A stretch of DNA of 35,179 nt, from assembly GCA_035412805.1 (NCBI GenBank), contig DAONVO010000015.1:1-35179 (forward strand). The letters run 5' to 3'. A program made the translations under genes and the position numbers. The DNA is from DTU018 sp029550685 (GTDB taxonomy: Bacteria > Bacillota > Syntrophomonadia > Syntrophomonadales > Syntrophomonadaceae). The notes beneath the pieces are model-generated. The model saw only the letters and a program-made list of their open reading frames with translations, did no database searches and was not told where the DNA came from. Shown piece by piece: positions 1 through 6,537 of the stretch. Numbering within the stretch: the first letter of the stretch is position 1; each line of letters starts with the position of its first letter.

Positions 1-75
1 GGAGCCCATAACCGGACTTGAACCGGTGACCTCATCCTTACCAAGGATGCGCTCTGCCGACTGAGCTATATGGGC
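1..75 (-). tRNA. tRNA-Thr (GGT)
   Basis: Read on the minus strand this folds as a full cloverleaf: acceptor GCCCATA/TATGGGC (69-75 and 4-10), D arm GCTC...GAGC, anticodon stem CATCC/GGATG with loop TTGGTAA, and T arm ACCGG-TTCAAGT-CCGGT. The anticodon is GGT, threonine. The discriminator is T, and only CC of a genomically encoded CCA end lies inside the window, so the last base is cut by the window edge. It is the most downstream member of a four-tRNA minus-strand cluster. Confidence 0.95.
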
Positions 76-111
76 TTACTAACTATTTCATATATGGTTG
101 GCTATATACAT

Positions 112-192
112 GGTTGGCCCTGCGGATGGCTTTGGTATTAATCCCTAACGGGATTAATTTTTATCTCAGACCCTTGGGCACTCCTTATTTCA
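112..192. repeat. Direct repeat unit, copy 1
   Basis: Copy 1 of a composite unit: a TGGTTGGCCC start, then a TTAATCCCT-xx-CGGGATTAA hairpin, then TCTCAG followed by the conserved GGGCACTCCTTATTTCA tail. The tail matches copy 2 almost base for base, while the spacing inside the unit differs slightly. Confidence 0.7.
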
Positions 193-251
193 ATCTCCCT
201 GCGAGGACTATCCTCGCTTTACATTACTAGTTAGTATGAGATATCTGCTTT

Positions 252-335
252 TGGTTGGCCCCATCGGGAATTATTGTTGTTAATCCCTGCGGGATTAACA
301 TATTCATCTCAGCCCTCGGGGCACTCCTTATTTCA
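252..335. repeat. Direct repeat unit, copy 2
   Basis: Copy 2 of the composite unit, about 140 bp downstream of copy 1. It shows the same order of TGGTTGGCCC, TTAATCCC hairpin, TCTCAG and GGGCACTCCTTATTTCA. A third, more degenerate start (TGGTTGGTCC) follows at 361. Confidence 0.7.
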
Positions 336-491
336 GCCCCTTCGGGGCGCTTCAGATCTTTGGTTGGTCCTGGGGGGTATTACATATCCCCGGACACTCC
401 TAGGGTTTTGGCTCCAATCACTTCGTGATTGGAGATTGGTTGCCCCCTTCGGGGACTACTTATCTCAATTCCCTACGGGAATAACTATCAT

Positions 492-567
<76 letters not shown>

Positions 568-573
568 ATAGTA

Positions 574-658
574 TGGTGGAGGGAGAAGGATTCGAACCTT
601 CGAAGGCGTTGCCAACAGATTTACAGTCTGCCCCCTTTGGCCGCTTGGGTATCCCTCC
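574..658 (-). tRNA. tRNA-Tyr (GTA)
   Basis: Minus-strand class II tRNA with a long variable arm. The acceptor is GGAGGGA/TCCCTCC, the anticodon stem CAGA.../...TCTG surrounds loop CTGTAAA with anticodon GTA, the T arm is built on GGTTCGAATCC, and CCA is encoded at 574-576. The variable arm fits bacterial tRNA-Tyr. Confidence 0.95.
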
Positions 659-673
659 ATTGAGCCTGGTTAC

Positions 674-748
674 TGGAGCCGAGCACAGGACTCGAACCCG
701 CAACCTGCTGATTACAAATCAGCTGCTCTACCATTGAGCTAGCTCGGC
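674..748 (-). tRNA. tRNA-Thr (TGT)
   Basis: Minus-strand cloverleaf with acceptor GCCGAGC/GCTCGGC, anticodon stem CTGAT/(A)TCAG and loop TTGTAAT, giving anticodon TGT (Thr). Discriminator T and an encoded CCA (674-676) are present. It is the first gene of the cluster in the direction of transcription and reads A- and G-ending Thr codons, complementing the GGT isoacceptor at 1-75. Confidence 0.95.
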
Positions 749-817
749 TCAAGCAAATACTATTTTAACTGCTGCCCTAATCAAAGTCAATAGACTCTAT
801 ACTGGATTAGAATGGCA

Positions 818-851
818 GTAAAAAAGCGTCTTGTTGTTTGAAAGACGCCTT
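818..851 (-). terminator. Rho-independent terminator of sigH
   Basis: On the minus strand GGCGTCTT and AAGACGC form a stem around a nine-base loop, directly followed by TTTTTTA. It lies 23 bases beyond the sigH stop codon and ends the rlmB-distal transcription unit before the tRNA cluster. Confidence 0.85.
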
Positions 852-873
852 GTTACTGTTATTCATATAAAGG

Positions 874-1518
874 TTACAGCTCATTGCGATCTTCCAGGTA
901 CTTCTCCAGTTTGCGTTTTACTCTTTGCAAAGCATTATCTATGGATTTTACATGCCGTTTTAATTCTACAGCAATCTCCTGGTAGGACTTCCCTTCCAGG
1001 TAAGCCATAAGAACTTTCCACTCCAGGGAACTGAGGATCTCCCCCATCTTTCTTTCAATAAATATAAATTCCTCGCGACTGATGACGATCTCTTCCGGGT
1101 TGGTAATCTTGGTGGTGGACAGTATATCCATCAAAGTCCGGTCTGATTCTTCATCATATATGGGCTTATTCAAAGAAACGTATGAGTTCAGTGGTATATG
1201 CTTCTGACGGGTAGCGGTCTTAATAGCGGTAATTATCTGCCGGGTTATACACAATTCAGCAAAGGCTCTGAAGGAAGTAAGCTTGTCCGTTTTATAATCG
1301 CGAATAGCCTTGAAAAGGCCAATCATTCCTTCTTGAATTATGTCTTCCTTGTCCGCTCCAATCAGAAAATAGGAGCGTGCTTTGGCTCTTACAAAATTAC
1401 GATATTTATCAACTAAATACTCTACTGCAGATTGTTCGCCTTGCTGAGCTAATTCCACGATTTCCTCGTCGGTCATCTCAGCATATGTATAGATCTGTGC
1501 AGCGATAGAACTGTGCAT
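874..1518 (-). CDS. sigH: RNA polymerase sigma factor SigH (Spo0H)
   Basis: 214-aa sigma-70-family factor that directs RNA polymerase to early-sporulation and transition-state promoters. Region 2 lies at about residues 35-105, including the core-binding stretch DIIQEGMIGLFKAI (59-72). The region 4 helix-turn-helix is at about 176-203, with GKSYQEIAVELKRHVKSI. Length and order match Bacillus Spo0H, and the position downstream of rlmB is the conserved SigH locus. The ATG is preceded by GGAGGCGACGG, a good ribosome site. It has its own sigma-A-type promoter and terminator, so it can be transcribed alone. The usual neighbour yacP/rae1 is missing between it and rlmB. Confidence 0.95.
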   Translation of the reverse strand: MHSSIAAQIYTYAEMTDEEIVELAQQGEQSAVEYLVDKYRNFVRAKARSYFLIGADKEDIIQEGMIGLFKAIRDYKTDKLTSFRAFAELCITRQIITAIKTATRQKHIPLNSYVSLNKPIYDEESDRTLMDILSTTKITNPEEIVISREEFIFIERKMGEILSSLEWKVLMAYLEGKSYQEIAVELKRHVKSIDNALQRVKRKLEKYLEDRNEL

Positions 1519-1590
1519 TCCGTCGCCTCCGTCGATACTTTTTTACCTTGGAAATATGCTGACTCAGCAGCTACTGTAGGCGTATACCTA

Positions 1591-1619
1591 ATTATAGCCA
1601 TTGGCTGCATTCTCGTCAA
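1591..1619 (-). promoter_or_regulatory. Sigma-A-type promoter of sigH
   Basis: Minus-strand TTGACG (1614-1619), a 17-base spacer and a perfect TATAAT (1591-1596) lie in the 109-bp gap between rlmB and sigH. The predicted transcript has a leader of about 65 nt with a small GCTG...CAGC hairpin before the ribosome site. Confidence 0.85.
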
Positions 1620-1627
1620 GATACGCC

Positions 1628-2428
1628 TTAGGGTCTAGCTACTGGGTTTTTCGCGAAATCCGGTTGATTGCCTCTCTGGCGAACCAGTTCATAAATAAGC
1701 AAAGCTGCGGAAACCGACGCATTTAGGGAATTAACCTGCCCATACATGGGAATACGTACCAATAAATCACAGTTTTCCCTGACCAGGCGCCTTATTCCTC
1801 GTCCTTCTCCTCCAATCACTAAAACCGCCGGGCGAGGCATATCTGTATGAAAATACTCGGTTGACCCTTCCATATCAGCTCCGATTACCCACATGCCTGC
1901 CTTTTTCAAGGTTTTTAAGGTGTTAACCAGATTGGTCTCTTGAACTACCGCTATATGTTCGGTGGCTCCGGCTGATGCTCTTACTACGGTAGGAGTAATG
2001 GTAGCAGAATGATGCCGCGGCAATATAATTCCATTGACCCCAGCGCATTCGGCAGTTCTGATTATTGATCCTAAATTCTGGGGGTCTTCAATTCCGTCCA
2101 GAACCAACAGCAAGGACTTTTCTCCAGCAATGGCCGCCTGGGCAATAACGTCCTCCAGATCAGCATACCGGTATGGTTCAACTTCAGCGACTACTCCCTG
2201 ATGAGGGGCCTGAGGATAAAGTCGATCCAGATCAGCCTGGTTGGTCAGCTTTACATCTATGGCTTGATTCTGGGCCAGGTTAACTAATACTTCAATACGA
2301 GGGTTATTTCGTTCCTTTCCTATTATATATAATTTATAGATTTTTCTTGTACCGCGCAAGGCTTCGGTTACGCTATTGATACCGCCCAGTATTTCTCTCA
2401 CTGGCCCTACCTGCCTGACTTTTTTCAT
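1628..2428 (-). CDS. rlmB: 23S rRNA (guanosine-2'-O-)-methyltransferase RlmB / TrmH family
   Basis: 266-aa SpoU-class methyltransferase that 2'-O-methylates a guanosine in 23S rRNA using S-adenosylmethionine. The N-terminal substrate-binding domain (about 10-90) includes the typical GINSVTEALRG start and the HQGVVAEV segment. The knotted catalytic domain carries motif 1 (DGIEDPQNLGSIIRTAE), motif 2 (VLVIGGEGRGIRRLV) and motif 3 (IPMYGQVNSLNASVSAALL). Length and motifs are canonical. It follows thyX closely (32 bp) and is probably in the same transcript; sigH downstream has its own promoter. Which 23S position is modified cannot be read from sequence. Confidence 0.93.
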   Translation of the reverse strand: MKKVRQVGPVREILGGINSVTEALRGTRKIYKLYIIGKERNNPRIEVLVNLAQNQAIDVKLTNQADLDRLYPQAPHQGVVAEVEPYRYADLEDVIAQAAIAGEKSLLLVLDGIEDPQNLGSIIRTAECAGVNGIILPRHHSATITPTVVRASAGATEHIAVVQETNLVNTLKTLKKAGMWVIGADMEGSTEYFHTDMPRPAVLVIGGEGRGIRRLVRENCDLLVRIPMYGQVNSLNASVSAALLIYELVRQRGNQPDFAKNPVARP

Positions 2429-2460
2429 ATTTTGCCCTTCCCTGACAAGTTTACTCTATT

Positions 2461-3156
2461 CTAGGACTGCTCGGGCCGGAACTGGTCGTCACCTATAATA
2501 ACCTGTGCGTAATGCTGGGCTGGAAAACTATCATCATAGGTGATATCGTCAAATAATACCGGAAACTTTTCTTTAAATAAAAGCAGCAAGGGGATAGCCA
2601 CCTGACGCATCTGAGGATGGGCAGGTCCAGCACAGCGTAGTCGGAAAAAGTGCCGCCATTCCCGCATATTAAAGGTCACCGCTAATTCTGTTTTCAGGCT
2701 GTTAGGAAGAACAGAGCGAGCTTCCTGGGGAGAACAACCCTTCTCCATCATTTTCATGTAGCAGTCTTCCGCAGTCTGGCAGGCTTGTCTCCACAAAGAG
2801 AACGCCTCCTCCTGATCGGTTAGAAAGAAGGGCTCTATAACGGTTATTTCCCGCCCAAACTTGTCCTGGCTGTAGTTACAGTAGCGAGTGGATTCCTGGC
2901 TGTAGGATGCAATACGGTGGCGAACTATTTCATGGGATACACCCCGGTCAACTACAAATAACACGGTGACCTTTTCATGCTCTATAACTGATTCATGGCC
3001 CCGGGCCAGGATTGATGCCAGAAACTGCGGATTGAAATCATCTCCCATGCGTCCTTCTGACTTGTAGCAAATGCGAGCACACCGTTCCAACCGTACCAGT
3101 TTACCGGCATCCAACTCATCCCGGGGTACTATAACCCGGGGTTTGATTATAATCAT
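2461..3156 (-). CDS. thyX: FAD-dependent thymidylate synthase ThyX
   Basis: 231-aa flavin-dependent thymidylate synthase converting dUMP to dTMP with methylenetetrahydrofolate and NADPH. The diagnostic ThyX motif RHRxxSxxxxSxR is intact as RHRIASYSQESTR (residues 79-91), and the C-terminal R-L-R-C-A-G-P-A-H-P segment also fits. I place the start at the internal ATG (3156), preceded by AGAGGGGGATTTGAC. A longer frame reaching 3204 would overlap mrnC and lacks a ribosome site. The gap to mrnC is then 13 bp, consistent with one operon. ThyX at this locus is common in Clostridia and supplies dTMP without producing dihydrofolate. Confidence 0.95.
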   Translation of the reverse strand: MIIIKPRVIVPRDELDAGKLVRLERCARICYKSEGRMGDDFNPQFLASILARGHESVIEHEKVTVLFVVDRGVSHEIVRHRIASYSQESTRYCNYSQDKFGREITVIEPFFLTDQEEAFSLWRQACQTAEDCYMKMMEKGCSPQEARSVLPNSLKTELAVTFNMREWRHFFRLRCAGPAHPQMRQVAIPLLLLFKEKFPVLFDDITYDDSFPAQHYAQVIIGDDQFRPEQS

Positions 3157-3169
3157 GTCAAATCCCCCT

Positions 3170-3595
3170 CTATTGATTAATGGGACTGGAATCTTCATTA
3201 TCATTGAATCCCAGTGACTGGTCTACCAATTCCAAAAGTCTCTGGTCATCCCCCTTAAGATACAGATAGCCAAGCAAGGCCTCAAACCCAGTGCTCATTT
3301 GATAATCTGCGGGATTGGCATGCCGGGGGGCTATACTCTTTGCATTACGTCCCCGGCGGACAATATCCTGCTCCTGTTCACTTAATTGATCCCAGAGAAG
3401 CCGCATAGCCCGGGCCTGGCTCTGAGCCCGGACCAGTTCTACGGTGTCATGATGTATATCCTTTACCCGCCGGTTTCCGGCAGCCACCAGATGAGTGCGC
3501 ACCAAGAGTTCAAATACGGCATCACCGATGTAGGCAAGAACTACAGCCGAGTACTCTTTCAGGGTGTTCTCATCCAATGGTTCATGATTCAGCAA
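3170..3595 (-). CDS. mrnC: Mini-ribonuclease III (MrnC)
   Basis: 141-aa RNase III catalytic domain without a double-stranded RNA-binding domain; in Bacillus it matures 23S rRNA ends. The two acidic catalytic motifs are visible: AYIGDAVFELLVR (21-33, with D25 and E29) and FEALLGYLYL (104-113, with E105). Length is typical of the family. Its start overlaps the 3' end of cysS by 14 bases, implying translational coupling. The order cysS-mrnC-(thyX)-rlmB is the conserved Firmicute arrangement. Confidence 0.93.
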   Translation of the reverse strand: MLNHEPLDENTLKEYSAVVLAYIGDAVFELLVRTHLVAAGNRRVKDIHHDTVELVRAQSQARAMRLLWDQLSEQEQDIVRRGRNAKSIAPRHANPADYQMSTGFEALLGYLYLKGDDQRLLELVDQSLGFNDNEDSSPINQ

Positions 3596-5180
3596 TTTTC
3601 CAGCGAACTCCTTCCCGGGTATCTTCTATAGTTATTCCTGCATCCATAAGCTGGTTGCGAATCTGGTCGGCCAACTCATAATTACGATCGGCTTTCAAGG
3701 ATTTTCGTATTGATAATAAATAATCCACCAGGCTGCTCAGTTCTGGAGCGCTTTCATAGCGAAAGCGGCTTCCGTCTTCCCGGTCCTCTACCACTACGCC
3801 CAGATCACGCAGGTAGTCCCGCAGGGCATCAGCTAATTCATAATTCTTAGTTTGACGGGCAGTCTGACGCAGCCGGGCTATAACGCCCAGAACATTGTCT
3901 ATTATTTTTTCCTGATCGGTGGTCACTTTCTCCATAAAAATGCCCAGCAGGTCTCCTAAGTCTAAGTATAGTTCCTGCGCCTTACCAAGTGCTGCTTGGT
4001 CAGCCGGTTCTTGGGGATCAGCCTGGGCCAAATAGGCATTTATTTCATGAGCCATTTCAAACAGGTGGCCAATAGCCCGGGCAGTATTAAAATCATCGTC
4101 CATGGCTTCAATAAAACTATCCCTGATTTCGCACAGCTTATTCCAAAACTGAGCACCCTTCTCATGTAGGTCCTGGTGAGACGGAGATCTGCCCTCTAAA
4201 AATTCCTCCAGCAGGGTGCGGGTGTTTTTCAAGCGCAGTAAGGCCCGGCGAGCTTCTTCTAGTTTGCCATCGTCAAAATCAAGGGGACTGCGGTAATGGG
4301 TGGCGATCAAATAGAAGCGTACCACATCGGCGGGATACTTATCCAATATCTCCCGCAAAAGGAAAAAGTTGCCCAGGGATTTGGACATTTTCTCCTTATT
4401 GACTGTGATAAACCCATTATGCATCCAGTAACGAACGAAAGGCTTACCGGTTAAAGCCTCGGCTTGAGCAATCTCGTTTTCATGGTGGGGAAAAATCAGG
4501 TCGCTGCCTCCGCCATGAATATCTATAGTTTCGCCCAAAGAATTGGTGGACATAACTGAGCATTCAATATGCCAGCCCGGTCTGCCTGGTCCCCAGGGAC
4601 TATCCCAGGCAGGTTCCCCGGGTTTGGCTGCTTTCCAGAGAGCAAAATCCATAGGATCTTCTTTTAACTCATTGATATCTATGCGGGCACCGGCGCGCAT
4701 ATCGTCCAGGGAACGCCCGGACAGTTTTCCGTAGTCGCTAAAAGCGCGCACCCGGAAGAAAACATCTCCCTGGGATTCATAGGCAAAGCCCTTGTCTATT
4801 AGGCTGGAGATGGCTGCTACTATTTCGGGAACATGCTCACTGACCCGGGGATGCTCTTGAGCGGGTTTTATACCCAGGGCGCCGGCATCTACAAAATATT
4901 CATCGATGTAGCGCTGGGCCAGCTGTAGCGGATCTTCCCCCTCTTCCTGGGCTCGCTTAATAATTTTATCGTCTACATCGGTGAAGTTCTGAACATAGTT
5001 CACTTTATAGCCGCGGTATTCCAGGTAACGGCGTACTGTATCGAATACCACCAGAGGACGGGCGTTTCCCAAATGGATCAGGTTGTAAGTAGTGGGACCG
5101 CAAACATACATGCTTACCTCATGCGGTTTCAATGTTATTAGCTCTTCTTTTTGCCCGCTGGCTGTATTGTAAAGGCGCAT
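3582..5180 (-). CDS. cysS: Cysteinyl-tRNA synthetase with duplicated C-terminal tail
   Basis: 532-aa class I synthetase that charges tRNA-Cys. HIGH-type HLGN is at 36-39 after C27, the first zinc ligand of VCGPTTY. The zinc site continues with WHIECSVM and FPHHENE, and KEKMSKSLGNF is the KMSKS loop. The usual length is about 460-470 aa. The excess comes from the C-terminus, where the RNYELADxxRxxLxDxGxxxEDxxxGxR segment occurs twice in tandem. I start at the ATG (5180) behind AGGAG; a TTG six bases upstream is too close to that site. The first 62 bases lie inside the cysE coding region. The gene is probably controlled by the T-box upstream of cysE. Confidence 0.95.
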   Translation of the reverse strand: MRLYNTASGQKEELITLKPHEVSMYVCGPTTYNLIHLGNARPLVVFDTVRRYLEYRGYKVNYVQNFTDVDDKIIKRAQEEGEDPLQLAQRYIDEYFVDAGALGIKPAQEHPRVSEHVPEIVAAISSLIDKGFAYESQGDVFFRVRAFSDYGKLSGRSLDDMRAGARIDINELKEDPMDFALWKAAKPGEPAWDSPWGPGRPGWHIECSVMSTNSLGETIDIHGGGSDLIFPHHENEIAQAEALTGKPFVRYWMHNGFITVNKEKMSKSLGNFFLLREILDKYPADVVRFYLIATHYRSPLDFDDGKLEEARRALLRLKNTRTLLEEFLEGRSPSHQDLHEKGAQFWNKLCEIRDSFIEAMDDDFNTARAIGHLFEMAHEINAYLAQADPQEPADQAALGKAQELYLDLGDLLGIFMEKVTTDQEKIIDNVLGVIARLRQTARQTKNYELADALRDYLRDLGVVVEDREDGSRFRYESAPELSSLVDYLLSIRKSLKADRNYELADQIRNQLMDAGITIEDTREGVRWKIAES

Positions 5181-5841
5181 CTTCAAGCTCCTTTCTGATA
5201 TATTCGTCTAACCGGCGCTCCAACTCGTTTATCCGGTTCTGCATGGCTGCCAGGGTATCGGCAATCGGGTCAGGCAGCAGGTGGTGCTCCAAATCCACCT
5301 CTATCTTGCCGTCCGTTACTTTGGCCCCGTCGCGAACTACAATACGGCCGGGAACCCCCACTACGGTGCAGTTATCGGGAACACTTTTGAGCACCACCGA
5401 GCCTCCGCCTATCTTCACATTATCTCCAATAGTGATGGAACCCAGCACTTTGGCCCCGGTGCTGATTACCACGTTATTGCCCACCGTGGGATGGCGCTTG
5501 CCTTTTTCTTTGCCGGTTCCCCCCAGAGTAACTCCCTGGTAGATAGTAACATTGTCACCGATTTCAGCCGTCTCGCCGATCACTACACCCATTCCGTGAT
5601 CAATGAAGAAATTCCTGCCTATTTTGGCTCCAGGATGAATTTCTATGCCGGTGAAAAACCTGCTCAAATGAGAAATCATCCGGGCTAGGAAAAACATACG
5701 ATGCCGGTAGAACCAGTGGGCAATACGGTGGTTAATGATGGCATGAAAACCTGGATAGCAAAATATTATTTCCCACACACTGCGTGCGGCTGGATCTCTC
5801 TCAAATACTACTTGAATTTCTTCCCTTAAAGTCTTAAACAT
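5119..5841 (-). CDS. cysE: Serine O-acetyltransferase CysE
   Basis: 240-aa enzyme acetylating serine with acetyl-CoA, the committed step of cysteine synthesis. An N-terminal helical part is followed by a left-handed beta-helix of hexapeptide repeats (about 65-170, for example IGDNVTIYQGVTLGGTG). Catalytic candidates D81-H82 (IDHGMGVVIGE) and H117 (KRHPTVG) are present. The start is the ATG behind AAGGAGG; the open frame upstream to 6051 has no homology and lies in leader RNA. The C-terminal about 20 residues are encoded by DNA that also encodes the start of CysRS. The T-box leader and promoter lie upstream, so synthesis should rise when tRNA-Cys is uncharged. Confidence 0.95.
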   Translation of the reverse strand: MFKTLREEIQVVFERDPAARSVWEIIFCYPGFHAIINHRIAHWFYRHRMFFLARMISHLSRFFTGIEIHPGAKIGRNFFIDHGMGVVIGETAEIGDNVTIYQGVTLGGTGKEKGKRHPTVGNNVVISTGAKVLGSITIGDNVKIGGGSVVLKSVPDNCTVVGVPGRIVVRDGAKVTDGKIEVDLEHHLLPDPIADTLAAMQNRINELERRLDEYIRKELEDAPLQYSQRAKRRANNIETA

Positions 5842-6173
5842 GGGGTCAACCTCCTTAAATATTGACTCCTTTTCTACCAATGTAAAATATATAGTATCCA
5901 GTAGGTTTACCCTGCGCACCTGTTCCGTCGTCACGATATAGTAACGATTCGATGTGCGACTCAGGGGGTACCGGGCAAAACAAAACGTCCCTGTTTTGTA
6001 GCCCTCTCGGGACATCCTATCCCTCGCCCCCCTTCGTCCGCACATCTTCACCGACTATACCGGACTCCTTCACCAAGGTGCTCATGGCAAACCTACTGTC
6101 ACCCTGCGATCACGTAGGGGGCGATGCCCACAACGGGCTAAGAGGATTTTTCACAGCAATACTTCTTAGCTGC
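5842..6173 (-). other. Unexplained spacer between T-box terminator and cysE
   Basis: 332 bases with no supportable gene. An open frame runs through it into cysE but has no ribosome site and no recognisable protein signature. The part nearest the terminator is GC-rich, with small GCCC...GGGC pairings (6127-6138) and long G runs on the minus strand. An ACAAAAC...GTTTTGT inverted repeat lies at 5980-5999. The AT-rich last 50 bases hold the cysE ribosome site. I could not match it to a riboswitch class; it may be additional leader structure or a decayed insertion. Confidence 0.5.
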
Positions 6174-6209
6174 AAAAAAGCCTTCCGCCTGCAAAGAGAC
6201 GAAAGGCTT
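6174..6209 (-). terminator. T-box transcription terminator
   Basis: Minus-strand AGCCTTTCGTCTCTTTGCAG followed by GCGGAAGGCTTTTTTG forms a terminator stem (GCCTTTC/GGAAGGC) with a T run. Its 5' arm lies directly after the T-box sequence, so binding of uncharged tRNA can stabilise the alternative antiterminator. Confidence 0.85.
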
Positions 6210-6432
6210 AACTTCCGTGGTTCCACTCTAATTGAGCTGCAATTATAACAGCTCCCCTCGTAAATGATAACGGTTTCTCACCGGATAGGCCTACTTGAAT
6301 TTCGGCATACCTGCTCCTGGGTGCATTTCAGCAGCTTCTTTCTGAGAAAGGGCTCGCAGCCGGTGGCCCTCTCCTCTCTGGCAGCGATGGCCGCTTACTT
6401 CTCCCATTCATGGCATGTTAATTTATGTGATT
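6174..6432 (-). promoter_or_regulatory. T-box leader (specifier UGC, cysteine) controlling cysE-cysS
   Basis: The minus-strand leader contains the conserved T-box core TAGAGTGGAACCACGG (about 6214-6231) followed by the terminator. Upstream, a Stem I-like region has AGTAA on its 5' side (about 6391-6397) and a specifier loop reading CTGAAATGCACC (about 6321-6332) on its 3' side. In the T-box layout the GAA of the loop-E/S-turn is followed by the specifier codon, here TGC at 6323-6325, cysteine. This matches the downstream genes. Family knowledge: uncharged tRNA-Cys pairs with the specifier and, through its NCCA end, with the T-box bulge to prevent termination. Full pairing was judged by eye. 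Confidence 0.88.
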
Positions 6433-6438
6433 AGTTGC

Positions 6439-6467
6439 ATTATATGCGCCTCATGAAGGGATGTCAA
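6439..6467 (-). promoter_or_regulatory. Consensus sigma-A promoter of the cysE-cysS T-box operon
   Basis: Minus-strand TTGACA (6462-6467), exactly 17 bases, then TATAAT (6439-6444): a perfect match to the housekeeping consensus. The predicted transcription start near 6432 begins the T-box leader. A strong promoter fits a system in which control is by attenuation. Confidence 0.92.
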
Positions 6468-6537
6468 CCTAAATCCTCAAGGTAAAAACCGGTTTATATT
6501 AACTATAGCTTATCCATCTCACAACCTCATAAGGCCT

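Larger units (their letters stand above)
95..482. repeat. Hairpin-rich repeat spacer between tRNA genes
   Basis: No gene is visible in this stretch of about 400 bases; short reading frames cross it but have no ribosome site and run into the tRNA genes. It holds at least six perfect short inverted repeats with 3-4 nt loops: stems at 137-145/150-158, 278-287/291-300, 312-315/319-322, 336-340/344-348, 412-421/425-434 and 468-473/477-482. The motif TGGTTG recurs near 95, 112, 252, 361, 437 and at the fMet tRNA end (492). On the minus strand it reads CAACCA, like a tRNA CCA end. Function is not known to me; it could be RNA processing structure in the tRNA transcript or a dispersed palindromic element. 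Confidence 0.75.

Noticed and set aside
95..482. CRISPR-like array
   Set aside because: Repeats are of unequal length and spacing, only two full copies exist, spacers are irregular and no cas genes are near.
5842..6051. N-terminal extension of CysE by 70 residues
   Set aside because: The extension is not CysE-like, lies in leader RNA and has no ribosome site, while AAGGAGG precedes the internal ATG.
5952..6248. 98-aa plus-strand frame
   Set aside because: Antisense to the T-box core and terminator; explained by RNA structure on the minus strand.
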